Counted from the first letter of the stretch, positions 24,508 to 39,600 are shown. The stretch is DNA of 64,000 nt from Trifolium pratense (GCF_020283565.1 NC_060061.1:14235362-14299361), one strand, 5' to 3'. Numbers and translations are program-made. The notes: generated by a model from the sequence alone, not told the origin.

Positions 24508-25111
24508 AACTATGGGTTGAAATTCTCTGTTTCTAATCAAAATGGAAGGTTCTATGTAGATAAAGACACAAACTAGAGAATTCAAAATCATTTCTTTTAA
24601 GAGACATAAGAATAGCAGGAACTATTGCACCATTCCTCCACTTTGAGAGTTAACATTTTAAGAGAACTTTGTAACTAGAACTAAAAATGAAAAGTGCTAC
24701 TTTCAACCTTATAAAATCATTGATAATAAAATTAATTATGGGTAATTTACTTCACTTTCTACTAAAAAACTAGGGTCTACAAAGCACAAACACCAGACAC
24801 AAGAAGGATAATGACTCGGGATAATGCCTCGTCAACAATGATAATAGTTTGAGCATAATTCAGTGTAATCATAACTGTGTGCGTCGTGTCAGGTGTCCGA
24901 CGCACAACATGATGGCATTGCAACAAAACAATATAGCAGAATGAACGAAAACATGATGGCATTGCAAAAAATGAAGTAAAGTAATAAACCAGTAGTCATT
25001 AGAAATATCAGAACAAAAATTTCAAACACAAAGTATTTCTGCAAAATTAATAAACCAAAGATGGATAGTACAGAAGAAAAACACAGTGAAACTGCAAAAT
25101 CCTTTTTCCAC

Positions 25112-27397
<2,286 letters not shown>

Positions 27398-30300
27398 ATG
27401 GAGGACTTATCAAGGAATCAAATTTTCGCTCTTCATGGGATTACTGGTACTGGGTCAATTGCTTTAGCCACTGCTTTAACCTATCCTCTTGACACTATCA
27501 AAGTTCTTACTCAGGTTATAGCTTTTTCAACTCTCATAATTAGCCACTACCAATGTGATTATGCTTATACCAATCTTTTGTTTGTTGATTCAAAGGTTGG
27601 TTCTATTGCTGGTAAAGAATTGAATGCTAACCAGGTTGTTTTGAGAGTACTCTCTGTGTCAGGGAATAAAGGTATGATTTTTTTACGTGGGCACCTTCCA
27701 ACTGAATGATAAATTGTCTGAGAGAATATAACTCGATTTAGATGTGTATATGCATAAGAGATATTCATTCGAGTGTTGAATCGTTGTTGTCTATTACCAT
27801 TGTTGCTTTCATGGATACTGTGGGTGTTTAGATTGGACTAAACCATCCCTCCTTTATCGTCTTAATTTTGAAAATTCCTGAATAGACTGGATATACTACT
27901 ATGTATTTCGAACACTAGGTTAAAATTAAGTGATGGTTGTTTACTTGTTTTGACATTTTCAGCTTAAGCTCTTGTTGCTGATTTTGTAAACTAATTTTAT
28001 GATCCTATAGAGGGCTGGCTCGTGTACAAAAATATATTATGTATGTTAAGTGCTAACTCTAGTGTTTTGTTACATTTGGGTGTTTCAGGTTTGTTCAGTG
28101 GTTTTGGGTGGTTGGCATTTGGAAGGGTTTTTGGTACAGGAGCACGATTTGGGGTTTATGAAATCCTGACAGCCTATTGTAAAGGTAAGTTTTTTATTTA
28201 TTTTAAAATCTTCTTTTGGTTCTTCTGTGTGGTTTACATTCTTTTCTGTTTCATATATGTATAAAAGAAATCATCTCTAATTTGTTTTGGATGAATATGA
28301 CATGTTTCTCTCCATTTCGATAACTCAAGATTGAAGTTTTGGTATTGTGCATGTATGTTGTGCAGCAATGTCTGATTTTAGATGCCCTTTGTTTGTTTGA
28401 CCTGAAGGTTATGGGCGCATTTTTTCTCCAATACATTTTAGAGCTTGTTATTTGAGAATTACAATATACGGTGTTTTTTTTTTTGGGTGGAGTTTGAGTG
28501 ACTTGGGTACTCACGGGTGCACTTTTGGCAGATGGTCGGGAAGATAATTATGTCAGTGCTTCTGAGGCTCTTTTGGCTGGCATGGTTGCTGGTGCCACAG
28601 AGACATTCATAAGCTCTCCATTTGAACTCATCAAGCTTCGTATGCAAGTTGCCGCTGCTTCATATGTTCCAAGCTCTAACTTTGCTTTGGAAGAGGGGGC
28701 TCGCAAACCGCTAATTGCAAGATTACTCAATGGCTGTTATCCAGACAAGAGGTCTTTGAATCAATATGTTGGTCTCATGTCTACCCTAACAACCAAGAAC
28801 ACTAACATAACAGGTGATTTACTGGAGTATCCCTGGGCAATGACAGGATCTGGGAGGCCACCGTCAGTTTGCAATGTGAGAAGACCATTAGACATTATAT
28901 CTTTGGAAGGATGGAACACATTGTGGAGAGGTCTCCGATCTGGAATTGTTCGAGATTCTGTGTTTGGTGGTGTATTTTTTTCGAGTTGGCAATTTTTGCA
29001 CCAAATAATGCTTGATTGGAAGGCTGCAGGGATGAATCCTCAACCCAGGTTCAGCTTTTATTCATTAACCTAAGAACGTCTCTTTTGTATCATTCCTCCT
29101 TATGTTGTATGTAGTTAGTCATGTTTTTAGGAAAGATAGCTTTATGAAAAAATTCTGATTAGGGAGTGATCAAACTAAAGCTAAAAACATTCTTCTTTAA
29201 CATTTTGTCCATATTCTCCTATATTCTCTTTGTACATGAGTTGAGCCTCAGCGCAATAGTTAGAGTTACTACTGCCATATGACTGGGAGCTAACATTTCA
29301 ATTGTGAAATCAGCCTCTTGCAAATGAATATTAAGGTTGCCTATAATAATTTATATAGACCCAACCCTTCCTTGGACCACACCATGGCTGGAGCTTTATT
29401 TTGCCAACTTGTCCTGTTGTTTTCTTTGTACATAGATTGAGTTACGATAACCTTTAAGCATTATGGATGTTGCAATTACCTTTAGGGGAAAATACACTCA
29501 CCTCCCCTACACTTCAGTCACATGTAACTAACACCCCCTCTGTTTTCTCACATGACACAAACCTGCCCTACTGTTACTACCGTGAAGTTGCCGTCAAAAC
29601 ATATTGAAATCCTTTTTTTTTTTTCTTTTTTAATTCACCCTTCCAAGCTTTTCATTCACACGACACTTGTGATGAAGAGAGCAATCTTGATGTAAAATTT
29701 TAGAAGATATGTTGTAGATGATTTTGGGCATATTTTGATTTTGGAGATATTTTGATTTACTGTTTTGGGGAATATGATTTACATGTTAATTGTCATTGCC
29801 AATTTAAGAGTGTTCTCACTAATTCTCATTGGAACAGAAGACATCCTATGAACTCAAACACAGAAATAGTTGTTTGAGATTGGATTTGACCATCACAACT
29901 CTTGCCATGGTTGGTTTTTGTTCTGCGATCTGCTTGCGTTTTGGTGCTGCAACACACCTTTTTTAGTCTGGTTGTTGGTGTGAAGCTTTTCGGCTTGTTT
30001 CTAATATGTTGTAGTTGGGTTAGTTACTTTGTATGCATTTTGTTGTGTTGTTGTTCATTGTGCAGGTTTGCACTCGTTTGTCTCCATTAGTATGTCTGAT
30101 ATTCATGAATAAGTGTTATAATATATTTGCTGATTAAAAAAGAGAGATATTTAATGGATTGATGAACGGTGTTAAGTTGGTAAGGGAGGTTTTTATCTAT
30201 TTGAAGTGACCCAGGGGAGGTTAGTGTTTATTGTAAAATTAGAGAGCATATTTGTGTTGTTTAAAGATACCTTAGGGGAGGTGAGTGTATTTTTCCCTTA

Positions 30301-32301
30301 CCTTTAAGTATGATGACTATTGTTCGCCCTGTTCAGTAAACTATGAATAAGGTTAATATGCTTCTTATTTAAGCGTTTGATATCTTTTAAGTGGATATGT
30401 ATCAGCTGATCTTCCACTTCCAGTTAAATTAATCTTCTGCACCAAACATACTCATATAAACGAGCTAAATTATTTGTTTGATTGAGGTTTCACATGATTC
30501 TCACTGTGATTTTGGTCTATGATAAGGCATGGTTACATGGAGCTATTGGATACTTGATGCATTAAATGATATATTTATAATCTACTAGCGCTTTCGGATT
30601 AATGACTTCAACTGCAAGTGAGTTTAGTTGTCCTTTTTTGTTTAAAAGTGCTTGTCTTGACTCAGGTTAAATCAAGATATTCCTCCGTTGTCTCCTTTGG
30701 CTGTTACTCTTGCTGCTGGATTTTCTGGTTCAGTTGCTGCTGCTGCTTCTCATGGTTTTGATACTGCTAGAAGTAGATCACAATGTACTGTGCTGCCAAA
30801 GGTATGAACCTTGCTACTTGTTTGTTTTTATTTTCTACTAAAAAGGAACTTTTATTTGAAGGATAGAAGGAGCACAATGGATAAGGAGGCTAAGATAGTC
30901 TCCTTAACCTAAATAAAACACATACACAAGTTTATAAAAGAGTACCTCTTTAAGGTCTAGTGTATCTCCATTAATAACCAAGGAGAAGAAAACCATATGC
31001 TGAAAATGTTTAGAAGTTAGAATTATCCTGTCCCATATTAGGTCCATGATCGGAACTTTAATATTTAAACTCCAAGAATTCAGCATGTTTATTACCCTAA
31101 AAAAGAGTTCTGTTTAACCCAATAGGATGAAGCCATTTTATATTTCAAGAGGTGTTTCTCTATACTCTGATAGGGACCCAAAGTTATGAATATAAATACC
31201 GGTTTGTATTTAATACTTAATAGACTAAAGTTAGCTGTTACAAGCTAGTTTAATGACAGTAATAGAAACTAGACTGATTGGAACAAACACCTTGCAGAAA
31301 TGGAGAAAAATAAGGATATATAGACTATAGAATCACCCTTTTACGTTGGAAGTACCCTTTCTTTGCTTAGTCAAGTCTAACCAATTCACTCTCAAAATGC
31401 AAGAAAACCTCCATTCAGTTACCTCTCTCTCCTCTTGCTGCGTGATTCCGGTATACTCCACCGTCCTCCTCCTGCCAGCTCCACTCGGCTATGCCTCTCT
31501 TTTCTCTCGTTTACTTCCCTTTCTGCTGCTTTTCCACATTTCTATCTCATAAACCTGCATGCCTTGTCTTTTGGGCCCATTTAATCCCTCCTATTCCTCC
31601 AGCCCACTTCTTCCCTGTTCTTCTATATACTTGCATATTGGGCCCATCATACTCTGGAGTCCCAACAAACAGTTAGAGGATATCCCCCCTTTCCCGAAAG
31701 CCATCACTTTTTATGATTTCACACCTGCTGAACAGAAGTTTAGTACCGGTGTATGGTTGGTAAGATCAAGCTTTAAATCCGAACATAGTGGGACAAAATG
31801 TTTGAATGATGTCATGTCCTACTAACTAAATTAAGCACGATCCAGTGGTGGGTTAGTTTGGCAAAAGTGTGCCTTCATATTCCCATAAAATCAACCATTA
31901 ATTCATTACCACCCTTTTTTATTTCTTTCTGTTTAGACTTACAAAGGCGTCTTTGTGGATACAGTTTAGATTCTTAGTTCTTGATAATGTCGTTTCATTA
32001 TTGAACATATCTCAATTAAGTAAAATGAAAAATTTAATTTCACATGTTTCCAAATTCCAACCAATGTCTGATAGTAATTTATACATTTTCTGGTTCCCAG
32101 TATGTCTCAATGGAGAGAAAGTTACTGAAATGGAAACAACCAGGAAACAGGTTTCAAAGATATACTGGGATCCATCCTTCTGACAGGAATATCTTGTTCC
32201 GTGGTCTCGGTTTGCGGATGGCTCGCTCTGGTGTTGCATCATTCATGATTGTAGGAAGTTATTTATTTGTTGTTGATCATCTTGCCTCTAGTTTGACATA
32301 A
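27398..32301 (+). CDS. Mitochondrial substrate carrier family protein
   Basis: Six coding exons: 27398-27514, 27596-27671, 28089-28184, 28532-29048, 30666-30801, 32101-32301; all join in frame to 380 residues. Mitochondrial carrier (SLC25) signatures occur at the ends of repeats 1 and 2: PLDTIK (30-35) and PFELIK (126-131). Repeat 3 has only HGFDTAR (298-304), lacking the usual Pro. Glycine-rich matrix-helix words follow (GLFSGFGWLAFGR, LWRGLRSGIVRDS, LFRGLGLRMARS). Repeat 2 has an insert of roughly 80 residues between PFELIK and LWRGL. The family exchanges metabolites across the inner mitochondrial membrane or, in some plants, plastid membranes; the substrate cannot be told. The start is the first ATG of the frame. 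Intron 5 (29049-30665) carries an 812-bp Mutator-like element. Confidence 0.9.
29477..30306. mobile_element. Non-autonomous Mutator-like element with 9-bp target duplication
   Basis: The element spans 29486-30297 (812 bp) with ends GGGGAAAATACACTCACCTC and, in reverse from the right, GGGAAAAATACACTCACCTC; the match extends 25 bp with one difference. It is flanked by the direct repeat TTACCTTTA at 29477-29485 and 30298-30306. Nine-base target duplications are the Mutator signature. No transposase is encoded. It lies inside intron 5 of the carrier gene. Confidence 0.85.
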
Positions 32302-32546
32302 TTGGCACAAATTGATACCTAATTTTTGTTAGTATTTAGTGTTTCTATATTTTCTCCTAGAGAAGAAGAGCACATAATTTTGGCTTGCCTCTTTGTACTA
32401 GTCAGTAAAGAGAAAATAGAAAGGAGATAATACTTGATTCTTACCACATCTTAATCTATATTGTTGTGAAATCAATACTCAGATTGTAACTTATAAATAG
32501 ACAGAGAAACTCTGCATTTGAATAACAAAGGAATTAATTGCTGAAT

Positions 32547-32683
32547 AATGTGACCATTTTTTTTTTGTCAAGTAGCCTAATGGCTAGAATTTTACCTTTA
32601 AAGGTGAATAAGTGGGAGTACCAGAGTTCGAACCCCGATCCCTGCATTTTACATGCAATGCTTACGGGGACAATGTGACCATT
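32547..32683 (+). mobile_element. tRNA-derived SINE with 12-bp target duplication
   Basis: The core at 32559-32671 has an A-box-like TAGCCTAATGGCTAGAA and a B-box GAGTTCGAACCCC, and is flanked by direct repeats of AATGTGACCATT at 32547-32558 and 32672-32683. A T-run occurs at the left end, so orientation of the tail is not typical; strand is set by the A/B box order. Confidence 0.7.
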
Positions 32684-33378
32684 CTTTATGCCTACTAACC
32701 TCACATTGATTATTTAGGAATTGTTATTATATATGTAATAAAGCCTGATATACCAAGTAGTTTTGTAATACCAAAGACATGTTATATGGTTGTAAATTTC
32801 AAACTTTTAACCGTTTAATTGGATTAATGAGCTCTTGAACCCCCCATATGGTGTGAAACCACAAAAAGTTTGTCCTCCTTTTGTTTTCTTTGTATTTGTA
32901 TATTAAGACCTTGTCCCTTAGTTGACATGTCCTTTAATCACCTTTTTTCCTATTGGATTACCCCTTTATGTGGGGTTGACTTATTTTGAACTTTTCTGTT
33001 GACCTTTGATGGTTGCACTTGCATGGATGGATTGGTATAAATTAACTTCACTTAAAAGCTACCTAGGTATTGGCCGCACAATCATTCTCTCAAGTTCCAC
33101 TCGTTGCCAAAAAAAGAATAATAATCATACCTAAAAAACAAGCAAGCAAAAGGCCAAGATAGTTACGATAGATAGATTGGTACATGTCAAACATCTTTGC
33201 CTTCCCTTCCCCTTTATGTCTTTACATACACACAAATTTTGTTGGAAACAACCAAAGCTTTGGACATGGTTTTCATCATAGACAATCATAATGACTTCCA
33301 ATATGATTTGGCATTTTCTACTTTCTGAGTCCAAACTTTGGACATATTGTTTTGTATGACATTGAGAGCCACAAAGAA

Positions 33379-33551
33379 GTATAATTTTGTGTTTTATCCG
33401 GTTCACCAGACCGTCTAATCTGGTTAGGGGGTCAGTTCTGTGGTTTCAGCCCCTTCCGCGCAATTGCGGGAGATTAAACTGTGGACCTCCCTACCAAGTT
33501 TAGAGTCAATTACCACCGAACCAACTAACTATCGTATAATTTTGTGTTTTA
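33379..33551 (-). mobile_element. Short SINE-like insertion with 18-bp target duplication
   Basis: A 137-bp insert (33397-33533) lies between perfect copies of GTATAATTTTGTGTTTTA at 33379-33396 and 33534-33551. On the minus strand it starts with a TTGGTTCGGTGGTAATTG word resembling a tRNA A-box. The target duplication shows retroposition by LINE machinery. Confidence 0.8.
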
Positions 33552-34423
33552 AGTAATGGTTTTTTTTTTTTTTGGTCTCTTTGAAAATCACACCAACCTC
33601 TCACTAACTCACTCACTCACTCAAGTCACATGTGGTATGTTAATAAGCATGCACTTGTTGAGATGATTAAGAGGTTCAGTGGTTACGAGCTGATTAAGCA
33701 ATGAAATAGTATATTATTATTAATTTACATACAATAAAACAATGAAGGATACTGCAGTAGTAGTAGTTTCATTAAGCAATGAACTCGTGGACACAAAGAT
33801 CAAAGAGCAACATACTTAGACAAGACAAAACCTCCATTGTATTTTATATTTTTTAATCATTTTTTGTACTTAGTTTCAGAAGTTGGATTCTATCTTAAGG
33901 TTTCAAACCACAATGGTAGAAGAGGCATGTGAAAATAAACTAATTAAAAAGAGGAAATTACCATTTTAATTGAAACCTCACTTGTATGAAATGGCTTGGA
34001 AGTCAAGGTTTACTTCAATTGCAGCCTTTTGAGTTTTGACTTGTGAGTGTTATTATTGTGATTGTAAAGGTTGTAGTAAAGATGGAAGTAGAAAAGTTTT
34101 ATGTTGAAGAGTGGTTGAAAATGATGATATATGTTTATATGTCTTTGATTTCCACTTGTTAGTGGATATAAAACACATGTAGGATATTTTCATACTTTTA
34201 ATTTACAGCAGCAAGATGTCAATTATCATGCTTCTTTAATCAATTAGCATAAAGCAAAATATAAAGACAATTTGGTAAAAGCTAAAATTTTGAAATTTCT
34301 TTTGCACGACTTTTTCTAATTTAAAATCAAATTATTACTGTATTTGTCAACAATTTTGTGTTAAAATAAATATTTTGCAATTGTTTTGGGCTAGTGCTAT
34401 GGTTTATATTCTCTTAGCATTTT

Positions 34424-34899
34424 ATGCAACGGCGATTTTATCGCCAGGCATGCCAGACACATGTTTGGGCTGCCCAATTATTATTAATTTTTTTTTATAA
34501 ATAAAACAAAACAGAAGAAAGAAGGGCACTGATAACTCGCTTTCTCTTTCACTCTCAGCCGCTCAAATCAACCGCACCATCGCCGCCGCTCAATCTCTCT
34601 GTCACTCGCGCTCAATCTCCCAGTTGCTCTCAAATCCGCCGCACCATCGCTATCACTCACTCTCTCTCCCTCTCGCAGCCTCGCGTAGATTTGATGTAAG
34701 CAACCTAAAACTAAAACCTCGTCGCCTTGTCCTTGCTATGTTTGTTTGTTTATGTTAAGAACCTAAAACCTTCTCAATCTAGAATCTTTGTTTGATGACT
34801 TGATTTCCTAGACAAACTGTATTTTCTATTTCTATTAAGCACTGAAGCTGTATTGAATTTTAAATTTATTAAGTTGTTTATGCATACGAAAAATTTTCC
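34424..34899 (+). other. GC/CT-rich insert resembling a 5' leader exon
   Basis: The segment is absent from copy B of the surrounding duplication and is bordered by CTTAGCATTTT (34413-34423) and CTTAGCTTTT (34900-34909), like a 10-bp target duplication with one indel. It carries a CT-rich, CG-containing stretch (34500-34690) ending in a donor-like GATTTGAT|GTAAGC, unlike the AT-rich surroundings. No terminal inverted repeats were seen. A downstream acceptor-like TTTTTTTAG at 35231-35239 precedes a short frame, MAASEQPLLGRNVM, at 35248. Confidence 0.45.
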
Positions 34900-35609
34900 C
34901 TTAGCTTTTGCAAGTGGTTATTACTAGTTTAAATTGTACACTAGGTCTCAAATATGAACAAAGTTGGCCTAAAAAAATTGGTTTGTTTTAAAATTTAGAC
35001 AAAATACTAGCTTGTTTGGTGTTGCTTTTCTCAAAACCGCAGTGGATTTTCACATTGATGTGGAAGCTTAAATTAGTCGCTTTTGAAAATCACGACAAAA
35101 AGTCCATTGAGACGCAAGAATGCTATAAGAAACGCATAACCAAACAATCACTATATTAATTTTTTTAACTCAACTATTGCTCATATTTAAGATCAGAGTT
35201 TGTAAAATAATTCACTTTCACATTTAATATTTTTTTTAGATATAAATGGCGGCAAGTGAGCAACCACTCTTGGGTAGGAATGTAATGTAGGATCACATTA
35301 AGAGACAAAACGTTTATATAAAAATAAATTAATTAAGAGACAGAACTTTCTCTTATTTTTTTTATTATAATATTCTTGCATTTTGATAGCTTAAACTTTA
35401 GACATTAAACGTGAACATAGCTTAATTAGTGGAAATATTATATTTTATATGTATAGCTGGATTTAAACTTTGAGATATTTTATTTATTCATCTCAAGAAG
35501 TAAATTTTTAGTCATTAGACCACTTAACAATTTTTTTTTTGTTACTAAAAGTATCATTGCAACACGATTATAAAAGACAATCTATGTTTCTAAAACTTAT
35601 TGCCTTATA

Positions 35610-35904
35610 CTCCCTCTGGTCCTTTTTATAAGGAACACTTAGGGCAAAAAATTTGGTCCTTTTTATAAGAAACTTTGACCAATTTTCAAATGTTTTAAAT
35701 GTTCAATTTCACTTATGCCCTTATTTATTATGAGAGAGAATTTAAAAATAAGTAAGTTAGTTGAATAAAGAGTAATTAAATAAGGGTATACATGGAATAA
35801 ATTAAAATTTATAAAAGTATTAAATGAAAATAACTATATTAAATTTGTTTCATTGGTCTGTGTGATTTTTTCAAAGTGTTCCTTATAATAAGGACCGGAG
35901 GGAG
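35610..35904. mobile_element. Stowaway-type MITE
   Basis: The ends CTCCCTCTGGTCCTTTTTAT and (reverse of the right end) CTCCCTCCGGTCCTTATTAT are flanked by TA on both sides, the mark of Tc1/mariner-type Stowaway elements. Length 295 bp. Confidence 0.9.
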
Positions 35905-36390
35905 TATTATTTTCTGTTTGAATTGTTCCGAACATAATAAAATAAAATAAAAATTACCAACATGTAATCCTCAATATGTCAAGTATTTTGTCAACCATTT
36001 TGTGTTAAAATAACATTTTTGTAATTGTTTAGTACTAGTGTTATGGTTTATATTCTCATAGCTTTTGCAAATGGTTATTACCTAGTTTAAAATGTACACC
36101 AGCTGGGTGAATATAAACAAAATTGGGTCAAAAAATATTAAGTCGACACATGAATGCTATAAAAAATGCATAACCAAACAATCACTACATTAATTTTTTT
36201 TAACTCAACTATTGTTCATATTTAAGATCACATTTAATAATTTTTTTTGGATATAAATGGCGGCAAGTGAAGTGAGCAACGACTCTTAGGTGGGTAGGAA
36301 TGTAATGTTGGATCACATTAAAGAGACAAAACGTTTATATAAAAATAAATAAATTAAGTGACAAAACTTTCTCTTATTATTTTTTTATTG

Positions 36391-36643
36391 TTGAAAGAGG
36401 AGGACTTTTTTTTTGAAAACTTGGTATCCGGCCTTAGGATCGACTAATTCAAGGGGACCAATCCCACCGCCCACTTGCGGGGGCCCCATTTAAAGCCAGA
36501 GTTTTTTTTGCTCTGTATGGACTTAGCCCACCGAAATTGGCACCAGTGGGAATCGAACCTGAGACCTTGAGAGGAGCATACTCCAAGGGCCCAAGCCAAC
36601 ACCACTCGACCAACCCCAAGTGGGTTTTGAAAGAGGAGGACTT
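36391..36643 (-). mobile_element. SINE (Au-like) with 17-bp target duplication
   Basis: Perfect direct repeats TTGAAAGAGGAGGACTT at 36391-36407 and 36627-36643 flank a 219-bp insert. On the minus strand it begins CCCACTTGGGGTTGGTCGAG, with A-box TGGTCGAGTGG, B-box GGTTCGATTCC, and ends in a T/A-rich tail (the TTTTTTTT next to the left duplication). All features fit a tRNA-derived SINE; assignment to the Au family is from memory. Confidence 0.88.
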
Positions 36644-39600
36644 ACCTTATGTGCTCTACAGATTCTCTAATAAAATTTAGTCATCACCAACAATAGTAAA
36701 AACTTCTTTTCAATATGATAGTAATAAAAAAAAGGGAAAAAGTTTTTTATTTCTTGTCGAACGTAATTAAAGTGTTTGGTATCCTTAAATAAGTCCACCA
36801 TGGTACTCCATAACTTTAACTATGTAACTAATCTTAGATTCAACTGAGTGAATACGATTATTTTTTGTTTATAATAGAGTTTATGATCAAACCTAAGACT
36901 TTTAGTATAGAATCCAAACTCCTCACCACTAGATCGAACCCAGTGACTTGAACAAGATTTTATTTAGTTCTTAGCCTCTCAACACAGGTAAATCAAGTAT
37001 TCGAACCCTGGTTGTTTTCCATGTAGTCTTTCTTAATTATGCAGACTAATTGCTTTATTTTTTAAATGAGAATTACAAATAAGGAATATATATATCATAA
37101 CAATTAAAAGTAAAAAAGTAGTACAATGCTTTTACTTTTAATCAGTAGTTGGAGATTTTCTTTGTTAGCTAACGACAGTAACTAAACTACGAGTAAAATT
37201 CTATGAATTGTCAAAAAAGTTCAAATTCAAAAAAAAAAAAAAAAAATTAATAATAAATTTTTTAGTCAACTTTTAAAGTCAATAAATATGATGTGATTTC
37301 GGCTAGTGTCCCAAATATTTGTACCATAGAAAATGACGTCAAATTATGCAAATATTGCGCAAGCTTCATCTATCATTTGATTAAAGTATCTCATATTATG
37401 TTGTACCCCAAAAGAAAAAGTACCTTGTATTATTAAGATAGATAAATGCTTAATTAATTACCAACATAATCAACCTCTTTTCTTATTGGATTGTTCTAAA
37501 TTGTGAATATAGTACATTGTAAGAGTAGTATTAATTGTTTTGATGATAAATGATAGAAGTTTTGGTAATTATCTTGTCTGTTATAGTGGATATATATATG
37601 AGAAGAGAGAAAGAAAGTAATGAATAAGGTAAACATGATGGACTGGTCTGTCACTATTTTGTGATGACAATATTGGTTTGGTTGATATAAAATATTAGTG
37701 CTCGTGTTGGTGCTTCTAAAGCATGCGAATGCTTTCATCACACATGACTTGATGCTTCCCTAAGCAGGAACCATATATTATTATTATTATTATTATTTTA
37801 TATGCATATATGTAACAAGAAAAATAAAAATATATAAAATTTATATAAAATAATTTGTGTCATTTGTTGTTGTGATACAAGACAACTAGCTAACAAATAT
37901 ACCATCAAAGTAGGCAAATGCTATAAAAGCCTAATAGGAACTATTGCTTCCAAATGTTAAGTTACAAGCATTCCCTATATTGTGCTTCATTTAATGGACC
38001 CTACAATCCTCAAGTTTGATAAATATATAAATCTAATTATAATTCTCTAAACAACACTCCTTGCACGTGAGACTCTCAACTCATCAAAACCATGTCTCTT
38101 CCCTCCATGGCATTCATCATCCTAGCTAGCTCTTAATCACTCATTCTCTACCCTAAAAGATATGTAACTTCATTTTCCTTTTGTTGTGCAATGAAAATTT
38201 ACCTTTAAATGCACTAGACATTCATGCAACATGGTGAAATTCATTATATATTCACACATTCTTTTACTTGCTTAAATTGTGAGAGAATTCTCTCAATTGT
38301 AGATTTCACCGTAGAGGGAGTAGTGAACAATTACATCCTTAAAATAACATCATCATTTTATTTTTATTTTTAAATCAATGATTTATATTTCACTGGATGA
38401 TGAATTGACCGAAGATAATCCTCTCTCTTTAAATTGTATGTCACAATTATGTTTTGAAGCTAAAAGAAATTTCAAATTAGTTTTAAAATTTAGAATCTTC
38501 TATTATATAAATAATTTTAAATTACTTGTTCTGGAATGAAATATCAATAGTTCTTACTGACAATGTGTTGTGATTAAAGTCTGAGTGCTTATATGAATAA
38601 GTAAATCTGATTTTTGTATTTTTCTTCCTAGTATTTTATGCTCCTAAGGCCGCAATTTTCTTGGCGGTTACCTTAGTTGTTCCTTGATTATGTGCCCTTA
38701 ATTTTTTCCCTACATGAGTTGCTCAATAGCTCGTATACTCCCTCCTTGGTCGTGGTTGCACATGCCCGAGTAAAAGAGAGGATGGGCCAAGGCCTGAGGA
38801 TATGCGCATATGAGTCGAGCATGAATGTGTAAACTATAACTCAACAATGGTGTGATTTGATTTTGGCGACTCATCCCAAAACATATTAGTCAATTGTAGC
38901 CCACAACTCCTAAGCATGAGTCGTTTTCATTACTCTATGACGTCACATTACTTAATATAAAAACATTCTAAAATATTAATTTGACAAGAACTTTTAATTC
39001 AATATGCCATTTTAGATTTTTTGCAAATTTTACTATTGAACCGTCATTTTTTTTTTTTGAAGTCAAAGAATAACATTAAAATAGGCATAAGATATGCCTT
39101 AAAAAAATTACAAATAGTTGAATCTAAATCGAATCACAAGACAAATCAACATACAAACTCAAAGAAAAAAGTAAGATCGTAGAATCTATGAGGAATCTCT
39201 AATCATGTCACAAATCAGCTTGATTTTTGAATAAAAAGAATACAACAGTTCACTTAAACATGTTAAGTTCTTCATCATTCTTATTTACAATTGATTTTAT
39301 AGCACTTGTATTGATCACAAATCCCACACGTTACTTCAAAATATAACAAAGATATGGAACTTTTTGCCTAAATTATCTGGATTTGCTATGTAATATTCAT
39401 TAGTGGAAAATAAAAATAAAAATACAGGGTGTGTGATTATCCACGTGTCAAAGCATAAAGACTAGCACAAAATTTCCATTTCCATGTAAGAGCAGAGAAT
39501 ATGGGATCTTTGAAAGCATAACGTCATATTGCATATTGTTTGGTCATGAAGTTCATTTCATATCTAGTACTAGTGCCCCACTTGCAGGGCTGCTATATTG

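Larger units (their letters stand above)
20342..25111. other. Gene-poor AT-rich region with MITE and CACTA end
   Basis: The first part is the ERF promoter. A foldback MITE lies at 20987-21262, a CACTA-type terminus at 22931 and a short tandem duplication at 24436-24507. Remaining sequence is AT-rich with short frames that lack recognisable domains. I saw no gene. Confidence 0.55.
34340..36390. repeat. Local tandem segmental duplication (two diverged copies)
   Basis: Copy A (34340-35370) and copy B (35982-36390) share blocks in the same order: TTTTGTGTTAAAATAA, ATGGTTTATATTCTC, TTTTGCAA.TGGTTATTAC, GCATAACCAAACAATCACTA, ATATAAATGGCGGCAAGTGA, GGATCACATTAA and CAAAACGTTTATATAAAA. Copy A has extra sequence at 34424-34899 and near 35000-35090. 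A Stowaway MITE lies between the copies. Confidence 0.8.

Noticed and set aside
24391..25100. Short minus-strand frames just downstream of eL42
   Set aside because: One contains a 36-bp tandem duplication and none shows a domain; likely 3' UTR or intergenic.
32590..32650. tRNA gene, because of a TTCGAACCCC B-box
   Set aside because: No cloverleaf can be formed; the target duplication shows it is a SINE. The same applies to B-boxes near 36550, 45800 and 59290.
35248..35292. Short frame MAASEQPLLGRNVM as a gene
   Set aside because: Stops after 14 codons and copy B of the duplication has changed it; at most a gene relic.
37496..38160. MIRNA hairpin candidates in the XND1 upstream/repeat region
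   Set aside because: I compared with the mature sequences of common conserved plant miRNAs that I remember and found no match; no convincing stem was seen by eye.
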